Notes under the pieces: generated by a model | Told to the model about the DNA's origin: nothing | Databases searched by the model: none | The model's input: only the letters and a program-made list of their open reading frames with translations | In this document: positions 26,178 through 35,444 of the stretch, one piece after another | Position numbering within the stretch: the first letter of the stretch is position 1 | How the letters are laid out: each line of letters begins with the position of its first letter | Translations under genes and position numbers: made by a program | NCBI RefSeq assembly: GCF_014595945.1 | Contig: NZ_JABXWU010000008.1 | Coordinates: forward strand, 1-64,000 | Direction of reading: 5' to 3' | Source: Alkalibacillus aidingensis | GTDB taxonomy: Bacteria > Bacillota > Bacilli > Bacillales > Alkalibacillaceae | DNA: 64,000 nucleotides

Positions 26178-26855
26178 TTAGTCCAGAGAGGAGTTAACCC
26201 ACTTGTAGCCAACACCCCAAACAGTTTTTAAGTAATTATCAATTGGAAATCCTGTCTGTCTAATTTTATCGCGAATATTTCTCACATGAGAATCAATCGT
26301 TCTTCCACCTGTGTCTGAGTCAAATCCCCAGATTAATTCGATGAACTGCTCTCTTTCAAATACTTGGTTCGGGTGCTTCATTAAATAACCGATCATTGAA
26401 AATTCCTTTGGTGTTAATTTGATGGTCTGTCCTTCAAATGAAAGTTCATGGCGATCTTCATCCCAAATTAAACTGTTAACCTCAACAACGTGTTTAGGAG
26501 GCTGCCTTCGGAGTAATGCCTCAATTCTAGCTAGTAACTCTTCCTCATCGAAGGGCTTTGTCACATAATCATCAGCTCCAAGATTTAACCCTTTGATAAT
26601 GTCCTCTTTCTGATCTCGAGCAGTCAGCATAATTAAAGGAACATCTGATTTGTTTCTGATTTCTTCGCAAACTTCCCAACCGTCCATTTCTGGCATCATA
26701 ATGTCAAGCAGTACTAAATCAAATGTTTCTTTCTCAATCTGTTTTAAGGCTTCAGCTCCACCTATGGCTTTACGACACATATAATGAGGTTTTAAATATA
26801 ACTCTAGTAATTCCAACATCCGTTTTTCATCATCGACTAAAAGTAGTTTATACAT
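26178..26855 (-). CDS. OmpR-family response regulator
   Basis: 225 aa from ATG 26855, which overlaps the kinase stop (AATGTATAA). Receiver domain with LLVDDE, phosphoacceptor Asp in LVLLDIMMPEMDGWEV and Lys in YVTKPFDEEEL; C-terminal winged helix (SMIGYLMKHPNQVFEREQFIELIWG, GGRTIDSHVRNIRDKI). GAGGAG upstream. Coupled to the sensor kinase. Target unknown; the nearby CuA lipoprotein and SHOCT protein make an envelope or metal stress role possible. Confidence 0.92.
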   Translation of the reverse strand: MYKLLLVDDEKRMLELLELYLKPHYMCRKAIGGAEALKQIEKETFDLVLLDIMMPEMDGWEVCEEIRNKSDVPLIMLTARDQKEDIIKGLNLGADDYVTKPFDEEELLARIEALLRRQPPKHVVEVNSLIWDEDRHELSFEGQTIKLTPKEFSMIGYLMKHPNQVFEREQFIELIWGFDSDTGGRTIDSHVRNIRDKIRQTGFPIDNYLKTVWGVGYKWVNSSLD

Positions 26856-28236
26856 TTGAGTGGTCACTCCTCAACGTAATAATCACATCGGTTCCTTTAC
26901 CGAGTTCGCTTTCAATATTGATGCTGCCACCATGGGACTCAATAATTTCCCTGGCAATAGTAAGTCCTAAGCCGGTGCCACCTTTTTGACGAGAACGGGA
27001 TTTCTCCACCCGATATAAACGGTCAAACAGAAAAGGTAACTCCTCTTTAGGGATGCCTTCACCTTCATCTTCAATGATGATTTGTATGTGTTCCCTGTAT
27101 TGCTTGGCACTAATAATGACTTCACTACCTTCATGTGAGTGCTTGCGGGCGTTGTCTAATACATTCAATAGAACTTGTTGGAAACGAACAGGGTCTACGG
27201 AGACAATAATCTCTTTAGGACAGTTAACGATTAATGTTATGTCCTTCTCAGAATAAGCTGGCTTAACTCTTTTGACCAAAGACTCGATTAACTCTTTTAA
27301 ATTGATTTGTTTAGGTTTTATAACAAATTCATTCTGATCAACCTTTGCGAGGTCAAATAGATTTTTAATGAGTGCACTTAATTGTTTGGTTTCCTCTTGG
27401 ATGATTTGAATATATTTTTCCCTTTCTTCTTCCGAAAGGTTTGGCCGGCTCACAATATCTGCATAACCTTTAATATAGGTTAATGGAGTTCTAAGCTCAT
27501 GTGAGATACTTGCTAGAAATTCGTGGCGTTCGTTTTTTAACCGCTCAAGATCTTTAGACAATTTGGTGATCGAATCGGCGAGCTCACCTAACTCGTCTTG
27601 CCTGGCAGTTGAAAGTTCCACGTGGTGGTTTCCGTGACTAAGCTGTTCTGTCGCTTCCTTAATCCGAATGATCGGCTTGGTAATAAGCTTTGAAAGAATA
27701 AAGATTGTAACAACTGTAATCATGACTGTAATGACACTTGCTATTAAAAAGTGATTACCTAATTGATTGACGATCTTTTTAATATTATTGGTGTGCGTAA
27801 ACATAAAAACATGACCAACATGCTCGTTATTGGAAATAATCGGGCTGTTAGTGGCTACGTGATCCACCTCGGTCCAACCATCTTCAATTACTTCACCACC
27901 GATGGAGATGTGACGGTAGTCAGTCGAATCAATAATCGCCTGCATGTCTTCTTCGATTGTGTTTGAATGAACAAGTACATCACCTGTTTCATCGGTAATG
28001 ACGACAGTTAGATCTGAAGAAGACTCCATTAACTCGACATGGTCTAACGTTCTACGTTCAAAATGATCCTCTAGGGCTGCTCGGTGAGTGTTCCCACGTG
28101 CGAGTAGATCGTCTAAGACTTCCTCTACACGCTGGTTAGCTAGACTCGTATATAAGGTGAAAAACAAGATCGATTCAATCATTAAGATAAATACAAAAAA
28201 TAAGATTCCTATTTTAAAAGAGAGTTGATTATACAT
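26848..28236 (-). CDS. Sensor histidine kinase
   Basis: 462 aa. Membrane span at 8-30, an extracytoplasmic sensor domain (~31-160, PDC-like, LTVVITDETGDVLVHSN), a second span at ~165-187, HAMP, HisKA with phospho-His in ASISHELRTPLTYIKGYAD, and HATPase with N box, DEGEGIP and GGTGLGLTIAREI. Partner of the overlapping response regulator. Confidence 0.93.
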   Translation of the reverse strand: MYNQLSFKIGILFFVFILMIESILFFTLYTSLANQRVEEVLDDLLARGNTHRAALEDHFERRTLDHVELMESSSDLTVVITDETGDVLVHSNTIEEDMQAIIDSTDYRHISIGGEVIEDGWTEVDHVATNSPIISNNEHVGHVFMFTHTNNIKKIVNQLGNHFLIASVITVMITVVTIFILSKLITKPIIRIKEATEQLSHGNHHVELSTARQDELGELADSITKLSKDLERLKNERHEFLASISHELRTPLTYIKGYADIVSRPNLSEEEREKYIQIIQEETKQLSALIKNLFDLAKVDQNEFVIKPKQINLKELIESLVKRVKPAYSEKDITLIVNCPKEIIVSVDPVRFQQVLLNVLDNARKHSHEGSEVIISAKQYREHIQIIIEDEGEGIPKEELPFLFDRLYRVEKSRSRQKGGTGLGLTIAREIIESHGGSINIESELGKGTDVIITLRSDHSNV

Positions 28237-28322
28237 ATATTAAACCTTCTTCAAGTTTGGCTATGAGTTTTTCTTTTAGCATAGCACCAATTGTAATATA
28301 TACCAAATAGGAAAATTAAGTT

Positions 28323-28526
28323 TTAATCTTTTAGAGTGGATTTTATCCGTTCATACTCTTCTTCAGTAATTTCCCCTTTAGCAAGTCTTTCTTTTAGAAT
28401 TTTATAGGGGTCATTTCGTTTACTTTCATCAAGATAATTAGAGATTAACAAAAAACCTAGAATTAATAAGGCACCCCAAAAAATCACCATTAATAGAGGG
28501 GGCCAAAATCCATTCATAAAGTGCAT
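28323..28526 (-). CDS. SHOCT-domain small membrane protein
   Basis: 67 aa from ATG 28526 (AGAGGTGA upstream). One membrane span (PLLMVIFWGALLILGFLLI), then a C-terminal SHOCT motif (DPYKILKERLAKGEITEEEYERIKSTL). Lies 87 bp upstream of the kinase on the same strand, so probably in the same transcript. SHOCT proteins of this size are common beside metal-stress genes. Confidence 0.85.
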   Translation of the reverse strand: MHFMNGFWPPLLMVIFWGALLILGFLLISNYLDESKRNDPYKILKERLAKGEITEEEYERIKSTLKD

Positions 28527-28705
28527 AAAATTCACCTCTATTTTGATTGGTTAAGGTCATTGTACAATTGTTTTGTGAAGAATTTATGCATCTTATAAAA
28601 GGATCTTCAACCCAACAAGAGAGCAATCGTAGCTTTAGAAGAAATTAGTGGAATAATGAGTGAAGGAGGGATGAAACTAGGTGGTTACTATATAACTTTT
28701 ATACC

Positions 28706-28942
28706 TTATGCACTAGATGAATGATCATCATTTTCGATTTTCTTCTCCAGTCGCTCTAATCGATTTTCTAATTGCTTTTTACGATTATTTTTCTTTTCGA
28801 ATAGTACAAATAACGGACTTATTAGAAACCCTAGCCCTAAGCCAATAAGCATTCCAGCCCCGGGGTTTCCAACCATCAAGCCAATACCTAGTCCAAGAAT
28901 AAGCCCACCTGGAATGACGTAATAGCGTGTATGATCCATCAT
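28706..28942 (-). CDS. Glycine-rich small membrane protein with coiled-coil tail
   Basis: 78 aa. Two closely spaced membrane segments rich in Gly (GGLILGLGIGLMVGNPGAGMLIGLGLGF) suggest a glycine zipper. The C-terminus (NRKKQLENRLERLEKKIEN) is a heptad coiled coil. AGGAGGA is 5 nt before ATG 28942; ATG 28939 is also possible. Function unknown. Confidence 0.7.
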   Translation of the reverse strand: MMDHTRYYVIPGGLILGLGIGLMVGNPGAGMLIGLGLGFLISPLFVLFEKKNNRKKQLENRLERLEKKIENDDHSSSA

Positions 28943-29040
28943 TCTTTCCTCCTAATTATTAACTTCTTGTATATCTTATTCGACAGTTTCCATGTAATTC
29001 CTTTAATTGAACACAAGTTAGTGATGATTTGATATGACGT

Positions 29041-29079
29041 AAAAAAAGTGCACCAATTGCTTTGCAATTCTGTGCACTT
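29041..29079 (-). terminator. Terminator of the lipoprotein gene at 29129
   Basis: AAGTGCAC/GTGCACTT outer stem (29046-29053, 29072-29079) and AATTGC/GCAATT inner stem; on the minus strand seven T follow. Confidence 0.8.
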
Positions 29080-29128
29080 ATTTATGGTGGTGTTTCCTAA
29101 AACAAACCTACTTATTAGCAGCTACTTT

Positions 29129-29728
29129 TTATTGAATAGCCTCACTTGGAATTTCCCAGATCGCCTGACCCGAAGTGAATGGATTTTCAAAGATAAACTC
29201 ATAAAATTCTGCGGTTTCAACGTCGAAGACAATTTCCCCTTTCATGGAACGTCCAGCACCTAATGATCCATCTAGACTACCACGCCCATCGACCATGAAT
29301 GTTTGATCCTGTGAGTAACCATCATCTGTGAATAATGACATGCTTAACATCGTTGATAATGATTCTTCCTCATCACCCGTGTTTTCCATTTCTAACTCAA
29401 CTGCTAGGAACAGATCGTTGTCTTCAGTAATGAACTCATTGTCACTTTCAATTTGACGAGCACCAATTAATGTTATTTTCAAATCATCAAATTGGATAGA
29501 ATCACCAATAGAAACGTTCTGTTCTTCTTCCTCAGAGCTTTCTTCAGCAACTTCGGTATCCTCTTTAGAACTTTCATCTTGATCTTCTTTCTCTATATCT
29601 TCTTCATTAGAACTCTCTGTTGTCTCTTCTGACTCTTCTCCATCTACTGTCTCAACACTTGATTCACCACAAGCAGCAAGGAATAGTGCGAGTACCAACA
29701 ACATAAATAATAAAGTAAATCTCTTCAT
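29129..29728 (-). CDS. DUF4352-like lipoprotein
   Basis: 199 aa. Signal peptide with lipobox LFLAAC, a Ser/Glu/Asp-rich linker (residues ~22-72), then an immunoglobulin-like DUF4352 domain (ISIGDSIQFDDLKITL type, FLAVELEMENTGDEEESL). Surface-exposed. AGGAGG before the ATG. Function not known for the family; some members bind carbohydrate or act as inhibitors. Confidence 0.75.
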   Translation of the reverse strand: MKRFTLLFMLLVLALFLAACGESSVETVDGEESEETTESSNEEDIEKEDQDESSKEDTEVAEESSEEEEQNVSIGDSIQFDDLKITLIGARQIESDNEFITEDNDLFLAVELEMENTGDEEESLSTMLSMSLFTDDGYSQDQTFMVDGRGSLDGSLGAGRSMKGEIVFDVETAEFYEFIFENPFTSGQAIWEIPSEAIQ

Positions 29729-29780
29729 AAATATCTCCTCCTAATTTTGATTCAAATACAGTTTACAAAAATAGGTGGGT

Positions 29781-29815
29781 AAAAAAATACTCACCTAACC
29801 AAAAGGTTAAGTGAG
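29781..29815 (-). terminator. Terminator after the small membrane gene at 29827
   Basis: CTCACCTAACC (29790-29800) pairs with GGTTAAGTGAG (29805-29815) with one mispair; on the minus strand a T7 run follows. Confidence 0.7.
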
Positions 29816-29826
29816 ACTTATTTAGA

Positions 29827-29937
29827 TCATTGACCATTTTTAGTTGTGAGAAATATGTAGCTAACCACACCGACCAAAACGACTAATGTGAAAAAGTAAG
29901 CATAATAAAAACGACGGTAGTATAATTGTTCGATCAT
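29827..29937 (-). CDS. Small single-pass membrane protein, 36 aa
   Basis: MIEQLYYRRFYYAYFFTLVV begins a basic, Tyr-rich N-terminus leading into one membrane span, and it ends TTKNGQ. It starts 9 bp after the helicase stop and has its own terminator right behind, so it is the last gene of the NTP-PPase/helicase transcript. The ribosome site (AGGT) is weak, consistent with coupling. No family recognised. Confidence 0.55.
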   Translation of the reverse strand: MIEQLYYRRFYYAYFFTLVVLVGVVSYIFLTTKNGQ

Positions 29938-29946
29938 GAGAATTAC

Positions 29947-32386
29947 CTAATTCATATTAATACGTCTTAATCTTCGTTCGAAGTAAGTGTGCATTTTATA
30001 TTCGCATATTTGTTGGGTCATATCATATAATATCTGTTTATCATTATCCTTCATATCAATATTAAATCTGAAGGTGTTATCATTAAAGCTTGCTAAATTA
30101 TCTTTTCCTGTTGTCCATTTGGTCATTGGCATTTGTGCTATAAGTTTTGCAACCTTGTCCTCATCATAATCCCAAAGCTTTTTACTAGACCTATCTGAGA
30201 AGTCAATATTCTTACGATACTCTTTTTCCATATAAAAGTTGTGAAAGTAAAGAGCAACTTCAGAAGGTATTATAGGGTTTAACCAATTGTCTGGTCCTTT
30301 ATCTAGCATATACTGAAGAATAACCATTTTATATGATTTACTCATGGTTTCTTTTTCAAGCTTTTCGAACCACTGATGGTATTTATAAAAAACTTCTTCT
30401 TCATGTTCACTAAGCTCTCCGTAATCTTTTAAAAACGCAAAGTATCCTCCGAATTTTGTTTTGAATAATTTTGATTCCATTGTTCCGTGTAGATGAGCTT
30501 CTTTATAAGTAGGACGTCTACCTAACTTACGTTTCGTTTCCAGGTAATCAAAATATACTTTTTGCTTAATGGGACTTGTCTTCTTGCGTAACTCTTCTAT
30601 TAAGTTAATAACTTCTGTGTCTAATTCGAATGAACATCCGCAAGGTACGACAGGATTTGTTTGGACGATATTTTTGTCTCTATTTTCACGGTCTTGGTTA
30701 AATACTTTTAGCTTGGTTTCTGCATACCTGTAATTTCCTATGAGATCAATAATGACACAGTGGTCTTTTCCTGAAAAGGTTCTAAGGCCACGGCCAATTT
30801 GTTGTGTAAAAATGACTAAAGATTCAGTCGGACGAGCGAATAACAATGTGTCTACAGAAGGGATGTCTATACCTTCATTAAATAAATCAACAGTAAATAT
30901 TACTTCTATCTCTAAACGCTCCAATTGATTTATTGCTTGGGAGCGAACTTGTTTAGTTGATTGACCTGTAAGAGATATTGCTTTAACCCCTTGATTGTTA
31001 AAGTAATTAGCTAAAAACTCTGCTTGTTTAATAGAGGAACAGAATCCAATAGTTCTTGTTTGTCTCTTTTCTTTCCATTCGGTGAATATATGTTGTGCAC
31101 GATCTTCCTGCAATTGTTCTGCTGTTAACTGTTCACGATCGTATTTTGTGCCTAACCAACGTATTTGGCTATAATCAATGTCATCTAAAACCCCGTAGTA
31201 TTGAAAGGGGGAGAGCCACCCATCGAATGGCATCTATAAAACTTATTTCACAGGCCAAATTACCATCACATAACGCTAAGACGTCTTGGCCGTCAGTTCG
31301 TTCTGGTGTTGCAGTTAGTCCCAATAAGAAAGAGGGATTAAAATAATCAATCACTTTCTTATAAGTATTAGCTGCAGCATGATGAAATTCATCAACAATT
31401 ATAAGGTCAAAATCATTAGGGCTAAAACTATTCAATCGTTCTTGAATAGATAATGTTTGAATAGAGGCAAAAATTAAGTCATGGTCCATATCTTTTTGTG
31501 ATCCGTTAAAGATACCACCTTCTTTATCTAGTGAGTGTTCAAAAGATTTCCGGGCTTGGTTTAATATTTCTTCACGATGAGCGATAAAGAGAATTTTCTC
31601 ATATTTTTGAGCAAAGAAAGCGGCTAAGTATGTCTTTCCTAATCCAGTAGCTAGTGCAACTACAGCTTTGTCATAACCTTCATTAACCGTTTCATTAAGG
31701 GCATCTAAAGCTATACGTTGTGCTGGACGTGGTTCAGGTGTTTTTTCTTGATAATGTTGGCTACTTTCAAGGATGACTTCTTGCTCCTCGCTATCATTTG
31801 GTAAAGTTAATTCTACCTCCTCACGTTCTGACCATTTTAAATTAAGGTCGGGGTGGTCAGCATGAAAACGATCATAGTGGTTTTTATAGTCTTTTATCGT
31901 CTCTGGGTTTATTTGTATCGTTTCCTGACTGTGAAACAAATCGATAAAAGTATCTAATGCGTCGTGAAATACGTCTGTTGAGGTATGTCTTTTCATTTGT
32001 AAGTTCCACTCGACACCTGAGGTAAGTGCAGAACGTGAAAGGTTTGAGGAACCTATTACTAAATTACCTTCGTCTTCGTGTTTGAAAATATAAGTTTTAG
32101 GATGGAATGATTGCCCTGAGCTTTGCCATAATCGTATTTCAAAATTATTATATTTATATAAATCTAAAAGCAGTTCTAGTGCTTGCGGCTGAGTAACATA
32201 TAAGTAGTCACCTGTTACGATTTTTACATCTGCTCCATTCTCTAAAGACAGCTTCAAATCATCGATAATTAACTCAACACCAGACTTCATAATAAAAGAG
32301 CTTAGTAAATAAATCGTTGATGAGTTTTGAATGCCTGATTTAATGTGTTTATAAATATTTTTGGTGTGTAGGGAAATGTTTTCCAT
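29947..32386 (-). pseudogene. PLD-nuclease/DExH helicase, split by a frameshift
   Basis: Two frames together make about 810 aa. The upstream part (from 32386) has an HKD/PLD nuclease motif (SFHPKTYIFK...GSSNLSRSA), then helicase motifs ALATGLGKT, IIVDEFHHA and GLTATPER. The downstream part (to 29947) has the second RecA lobe (FCSSIKQAEFLANYF, VDLFNEGIDIPSVDTLL, QQIGRGLRTF) and a helical C-terminal region. The break lies at ~31216-31232, between SFIDAIR and GWLSPFQYYGVLD. The family pattern AI..G.L.PF.YYG is restored if two bases are missing after the CGA codon. Both halves are otherwise intact, so this is a recent mutation or a sequencing error. Possible defence or repair helicase. Confidence 0.8.
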
Positions 32387-32388
32387 TA

Positions 32389-32712
32389 TTAATCCTCAAC
32401 CTCTTTTAAAAAAATCCTCTTATCAAATACACCGCGTTTATGTGCTTTTTCGACTCTTAACTGTTCGACTTTCTCGAAGCTATTGCCGTGAATTTTTGCT
32501 AGTGAATGGATTACTTCAACTATATCTGCGAGCTCCTCAAGTGCTTCATTATCATTCTTAGCATTTAGATATTCATTAACTTCTTCACTAAGTTTAGTCC
32601 TTAGTTCTTTAATATAGTCTTCTTCTGATAGTTTTTTAGTTGAGAAACTCTTTCCCGTGGCTTCAATAATTTCAGGGATTTTATCGCGAATGAGTTTGTT
32701 GTGAATTGGCAT
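32389..32712 (-). CDS. MazG-like NTP pyrophosphohydrolase
   Basis: 107 aa from ATG 32712, after GAGGAGG. NKLIRDKIPEIIE opens the family, and the all-alpha pyrophosphatase core has LSEEVNEYLN and ALEELADIVEVIHSLA with the metal-binding E..E and E..D pattern. Annotated in databases as phosphoribosyl-ATP pyrophosphohydrolase-like, but it lacks a histidine-operon context. It ends 2 bp before the PLD-helicase, whose ribosome site (GAGGTTGAGGA) lies in its 3' end, so the two are one transcript. Confidence 0.85.
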   Translation of the reverse strand: MPIHNKLIRDKIPEIIEATGKSFSTKKLSEEDYIKELRTKLSEEVNEYLNAKNDNEALEELADIVEVIHSLAKIHGNSFEKVEQLRVEKAHKRGVFDKRIFLKEVED

Positions 32713-32879
32713 ATTATACCTCCTCAAATTACTATTATTGTAAACAAATTCAGAAGCTTATTCAATTTATACTTCCATCCTCCTTTTCTCCTATTTCGGT
32801 AACTTTCCCCTCTAAAAAGAATAATTTTACAGGGTTGGGAACACTAATGAGTATGAAAAATAGGCAAGGAGTGGTTTAG

Positions 32880-33479
32880 GTGAAACCTTTTTTGGTCTTA
32901 TTTGCGAGTTTATTCTTAATCCTTGGTGCTTGTGGGACAGATAATGAGCCGGATGAGGATTTAGGGATGACAGACCCAGAAACTGAGGGACAAAGTGAAG
33001 AAGATATGGAGCTAGGTGAAGATGAAAGTCAAGACCTAGACCGTGATGAGGAAGAAGGAACGAGTGAAGGGATAGAAGATCAAGATGATGAGCTTCAAGA
33101 AGAGGGTGATGAGATTCAAGCCCGTAATGAAGAGGATCACGACTTTGGTATCCGTGAGTTTGAGTTAGAGATTGATTTTCAGGATGGTAGTGAATGGAGT
33201 TTTGAGTACGGGGTGGAAAATGGCGAAAAGGATGCTGAAGTTGAAGTTGATACCGAAAATGCAGATGAACAAGAGAGTGAACGTGATGGTGATCAAGCCT
33301 TAGAGCAAATTGAAGCCCTGTTTGAGGAAGTAGACTTCTCAATGGATATGCCTAAGGATGAAGCTCTAGACCGTATTTATGATCATTTTGAGATTCATGA
33401 AGGTGAAGTGAAAGAGGTCGAGTTAGCGGTTGTCTTTGATGACGAAGAAGTTTATGAAATTGAAGAGAACTATGAATAA
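32880..33479 (+). CDS. YusW-like lipoprotein
   Basis: 199 aa, GTG start with AAGGAG 9 nt before. Lipobox LILGAC, then about 75 residues that are half Asp/Glu. The C-terminal ~110 residues (REFELEIDFQDGSEWSFEY, ALEQIEALFEEVDFSM, VELAVVFDDEEVYEI) follow the beta-alpha-beta pattern of the YusW family. Extracellular; function unknown. The extreme acidity fits a halophile. Confidence 0.75.
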   Translation: MKPFLVLFASLFLILGACGTDNEPDEDLGMTDPETEGQSEEDMELGEDESQDLDRDEEEGTSEGIEDQDDELQEEGDEIQARNEEDHDFGIREFELEIDFQDGSEWSFEYGVENGEKDAEVEVDTENADEQESERDGDQALEQIEALFEEVDFSMDMPKDEALDRIYDHFEIHEGEVKEVELAVVFDDEEVYEIEENYE

Positions 33480-33481
33480 AC

Positions 33482-33524
33482 AAAGCTGTCCTAGTTAGTT
33501 AAATTACTAACTGGACAGCTTTTA
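33482..33524. terminator. Bidirectional terminator
   Basis: AAAGCTGTCC plus AGTTAGT on the left arm pair with ACTAACT plus GGACAGCTTT on the right arm; T and A runs flank the stem between two convergent genes. Confidence 0.8.
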
Positions 33525-33525
33525 T

Positions 33526-34452
33526 CTATGTCTGTTTTATTTTTTCATATAAGGTTTTGGTGGTAATTAAGTCAAATACAGAATCACCAACAGACTTGAA
33601 GATGGTTAACTCATTTTTTATCTCTGGTGGATGGTTAATGATGTGTTTTAGAGTAAGCGATGAGTTTGGTGCATGTCCGTGTTGTTTGGCTTGTATCATG
33701 TCTCCAGACTCACCCCACGCCTTATCGGTATCAACATAGGTATTTGCGGCCTTCTGTAGGACATCATCTGATATCTCTTGCATGTCTGGACGAAAGGAGC
33801 CGACTGCAACTAACAGTTTACCTTTCCAGTAAGAATGGTCTAACTTCGGAAGAATGGGGGTTTTGGATGTGGTTGCTGTTACGACCACCTCGGAGTTCTT
33901 AATTAATTCGACGATCGGTTGCTGGCTGAACGTTATATCCGGATAGTATTTTTGTGCTTTTTCAATAAAATCTTTTCCTCTTGATTCTGTCCGATTATAG
34001 ACAATAACACTTTTAATAGGTCTTACGGCAATGGCTGCTTCTAGATGACTCCATCCCTGGGCCCCAGTTCCGATAATCCCCAATGTTGAAGTAGCTTTAG
34101 AGATAAGATATTTCATAGCTAGTCCACCTAATGCACCTGTTCTTAGATTGGTGATAGGAATCGCATCACAAGCTAATAGGGGGTTCATCGTTTGCCGATC
34201 ATATAAGGACATAATCCCCTGGATGGTAGGTAACCTTTTATTATTTGGTGCTGAACCTACTAATTTGACGGAATAATAATCGCCATGAAACGAAGGCATG
34301 AGTAAACCGGTATTGTTACCGTCCTTAATTTGTGTTCGTTCCGGTGATATGACACCACCATCATCTTCTTTTAAGTGAAAAGCTTCGATCGAGTCAATAA
34401 CCTCTTTCATAGATAGTGACGAATTAACTTGATTAGCAGTTAGAAATTGCAA
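33526..34452 (-). CDS. Ornithine cyclodeaminase / mu-crystallin family protein
   Basis: 308 aa. Family core: LLMPSFHGDYYSVKLVG (substrate-binding Lys), LRTGALGGLAMKYLI, Rossmann motif LGIIGTGAQGWSHLEA, and VAVGSFRPDMQEI. Members reduce or cyclise amino acids (ornithine cyclodeaminase, alanine dehydrogenase, ketimine reductase) with NAD(P). The exact reaction cannot be told. GGAGGTGTC precedes the ATG at 34452. Confidence 0.87.
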   Translation of the reverse strand: MQFLTANQVNSSLSMKEVIDSIEAFHLKEDDGGVISPERTQIKDGNNTGLLMPSFHGDYYSVKLVGSAPNNKRLPTIQGIMSLYDRQTMNPLLACDAIPITNLRTGALGGLAMKYLISKATSTLGIIGTGAQGWSHLEAAIAVRPIKSVIVYNRTESRGKDFIEKAQKYYPDITFSQQPIVELIKNSEVVVTATTSKTPILPKLDHSYWKGKLLVAVGSFRPDMQEISDDVLQKAANTYVDTDKAWGESGDMIQAKQHGHAPNSSLTLKHIINHPPEIKNELTIFKSVGDSVFDLITTKTLYEKIKQT

Positions 34453-34610
34453 AATGACACCTCCTATACTTATTGTCCATTAAATTTTATGAATAGACAA
34501 CTGATGTTAGAGATTATATTTTGTGGAAAGGTATAGTGTTTTTGGTGTGGTACTTAATTGTTGCTATGCTAGAATAGGATTAATAGTAAATGGTTAAAGA
34601 GGTGTTTAAT

Positions 34611-35273
34611 GTGGCAGTAGTAACGGTGGATTTTGACGGGACATTATATCAAGGGAACTCGTTTAAGGTCATGTTTCAAGTGGCAAGGAAGGAATATGGC
34701 ATTAAAGAGTGGATTGTTGTTGGTAGTGGATTATTAAGGAGTATGTTTGTCGGTGTATTCAAGGGGAAAGAGGCCTTCAAGCATCAATTTTTCCATAGTT
34801 TTGTTCGGTCATTTAAAGGGAAATCACAAGAGGAGTTAGCTTCTTTCTTTGGCGAGCTGGCGCGAGAAGACTTAGGAAGAGTGAACCGTCCCTTAGTTGA
34901 GAAAATTAAGCAACATCAATCTTATGGTGATGATGTAGTGGTTTTGTCTGGGGCGTTAATGCCTTTTCTTAAAGCATTTGTGAAAGAAATCGAATTAGAG
35001 AATGTTGAAACGATCGGTACACAATTAGTTTTTGATGAGGATGGTATTTGCCCTGGGAAGATGGGGCGCATAGTCAATGGAGAAGAGAAGGTAAACCAAC
35101 TGCATAAATGGCTTAAGCAACATTATAAAGAACAAGCGACTGAAACGTTATATGCATATGCAGATAGTGAATCAGATGCCCCGTTATTAGATTTAGTCGA
35201 CCACCCGATCGTTGTTAACCCAGGTGAACGGATGCAAAAGTTAGCAACGCAAAAGAGCTGGCCCGTGTTTTAA
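34611..35273 (+). CDS. HAD-superfamily phosphatase (HAD-IB, SerB-like)
   Basis: 220 aa from GTG 34611, placed after AAAGAGGTG; ATG 34590 lies before that site. HAD motif I VDFDGTLY, a helical cap, motif II VVVLSGALMPFL and motif III/IV YADSESDAPLLDLVDHPIVVNP. The type is that of SerB-like small-molecule phosphatases that act on phosphoserine-like substrates. Confidence 0.85.
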   Translation: MAVVTVDFDGTLYQGNSFKVMFQVARKEYGIKEWIVVGSGLLRSMFVGVFKGKEAFKHQFFHSFVRSFKGKSQEELASFFGELAREDLGRVNRPLVEKIKQHQSYGDDVVVLSGALMPFLKAFVKEIELENVETIGTQLVFDEDGICPGKMGRIVNGEEKVNQLHKWLKQHYKEQATETLYAYADSESDAPLLDLVDHPIVVNPGERMQKLATQKSWPVF

Positions 35274-35312
35274 ACTGACTGTGAAATGTTTACTTAAAAA
35301 CTTAAGGGCAGA

Positions 35313-35409
35313 GTTTAAGAAGGAATAGCAACTTTATTTGTCAAAATAAGGACAATAGCTCAGCAAAACTTTGCCAATTATTGTTTAAGTAAGGAATAAT
35401 AACTTTATT
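35313..35409. repeat. Imperfect ~27-bp direct repeat
   Basis: GTTTAAGAAGGAATAGCAAC (35313-35332) plus TTTATT, and GTTTAAGTAAGGAATAATAA (35383-35402) plus CTTTATT, start 70 bp apart. Between the HAD gene and the membrane gene at 35445. Origin unclear. Confidence 0.5.
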
Positions 35410-35444
35410 CAATGGTGATAAGTGAAATAGTGGAGGCGTTCCTT

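Noticed and set aside
31181-31233. Programmed frameshift joining the two helicase parts
   Set aside because: No slippery heptamer or stimulatory hairpin was seen at the junction; a simple indel explains it better.
32827-33342. Minus-strand 171-aa frame rich in His and Leu
   Set aside because: It is the antisense of the Asp/Glu-rich lipoprotein at 32880-33479; such frames arise from GAA/GAT codons.
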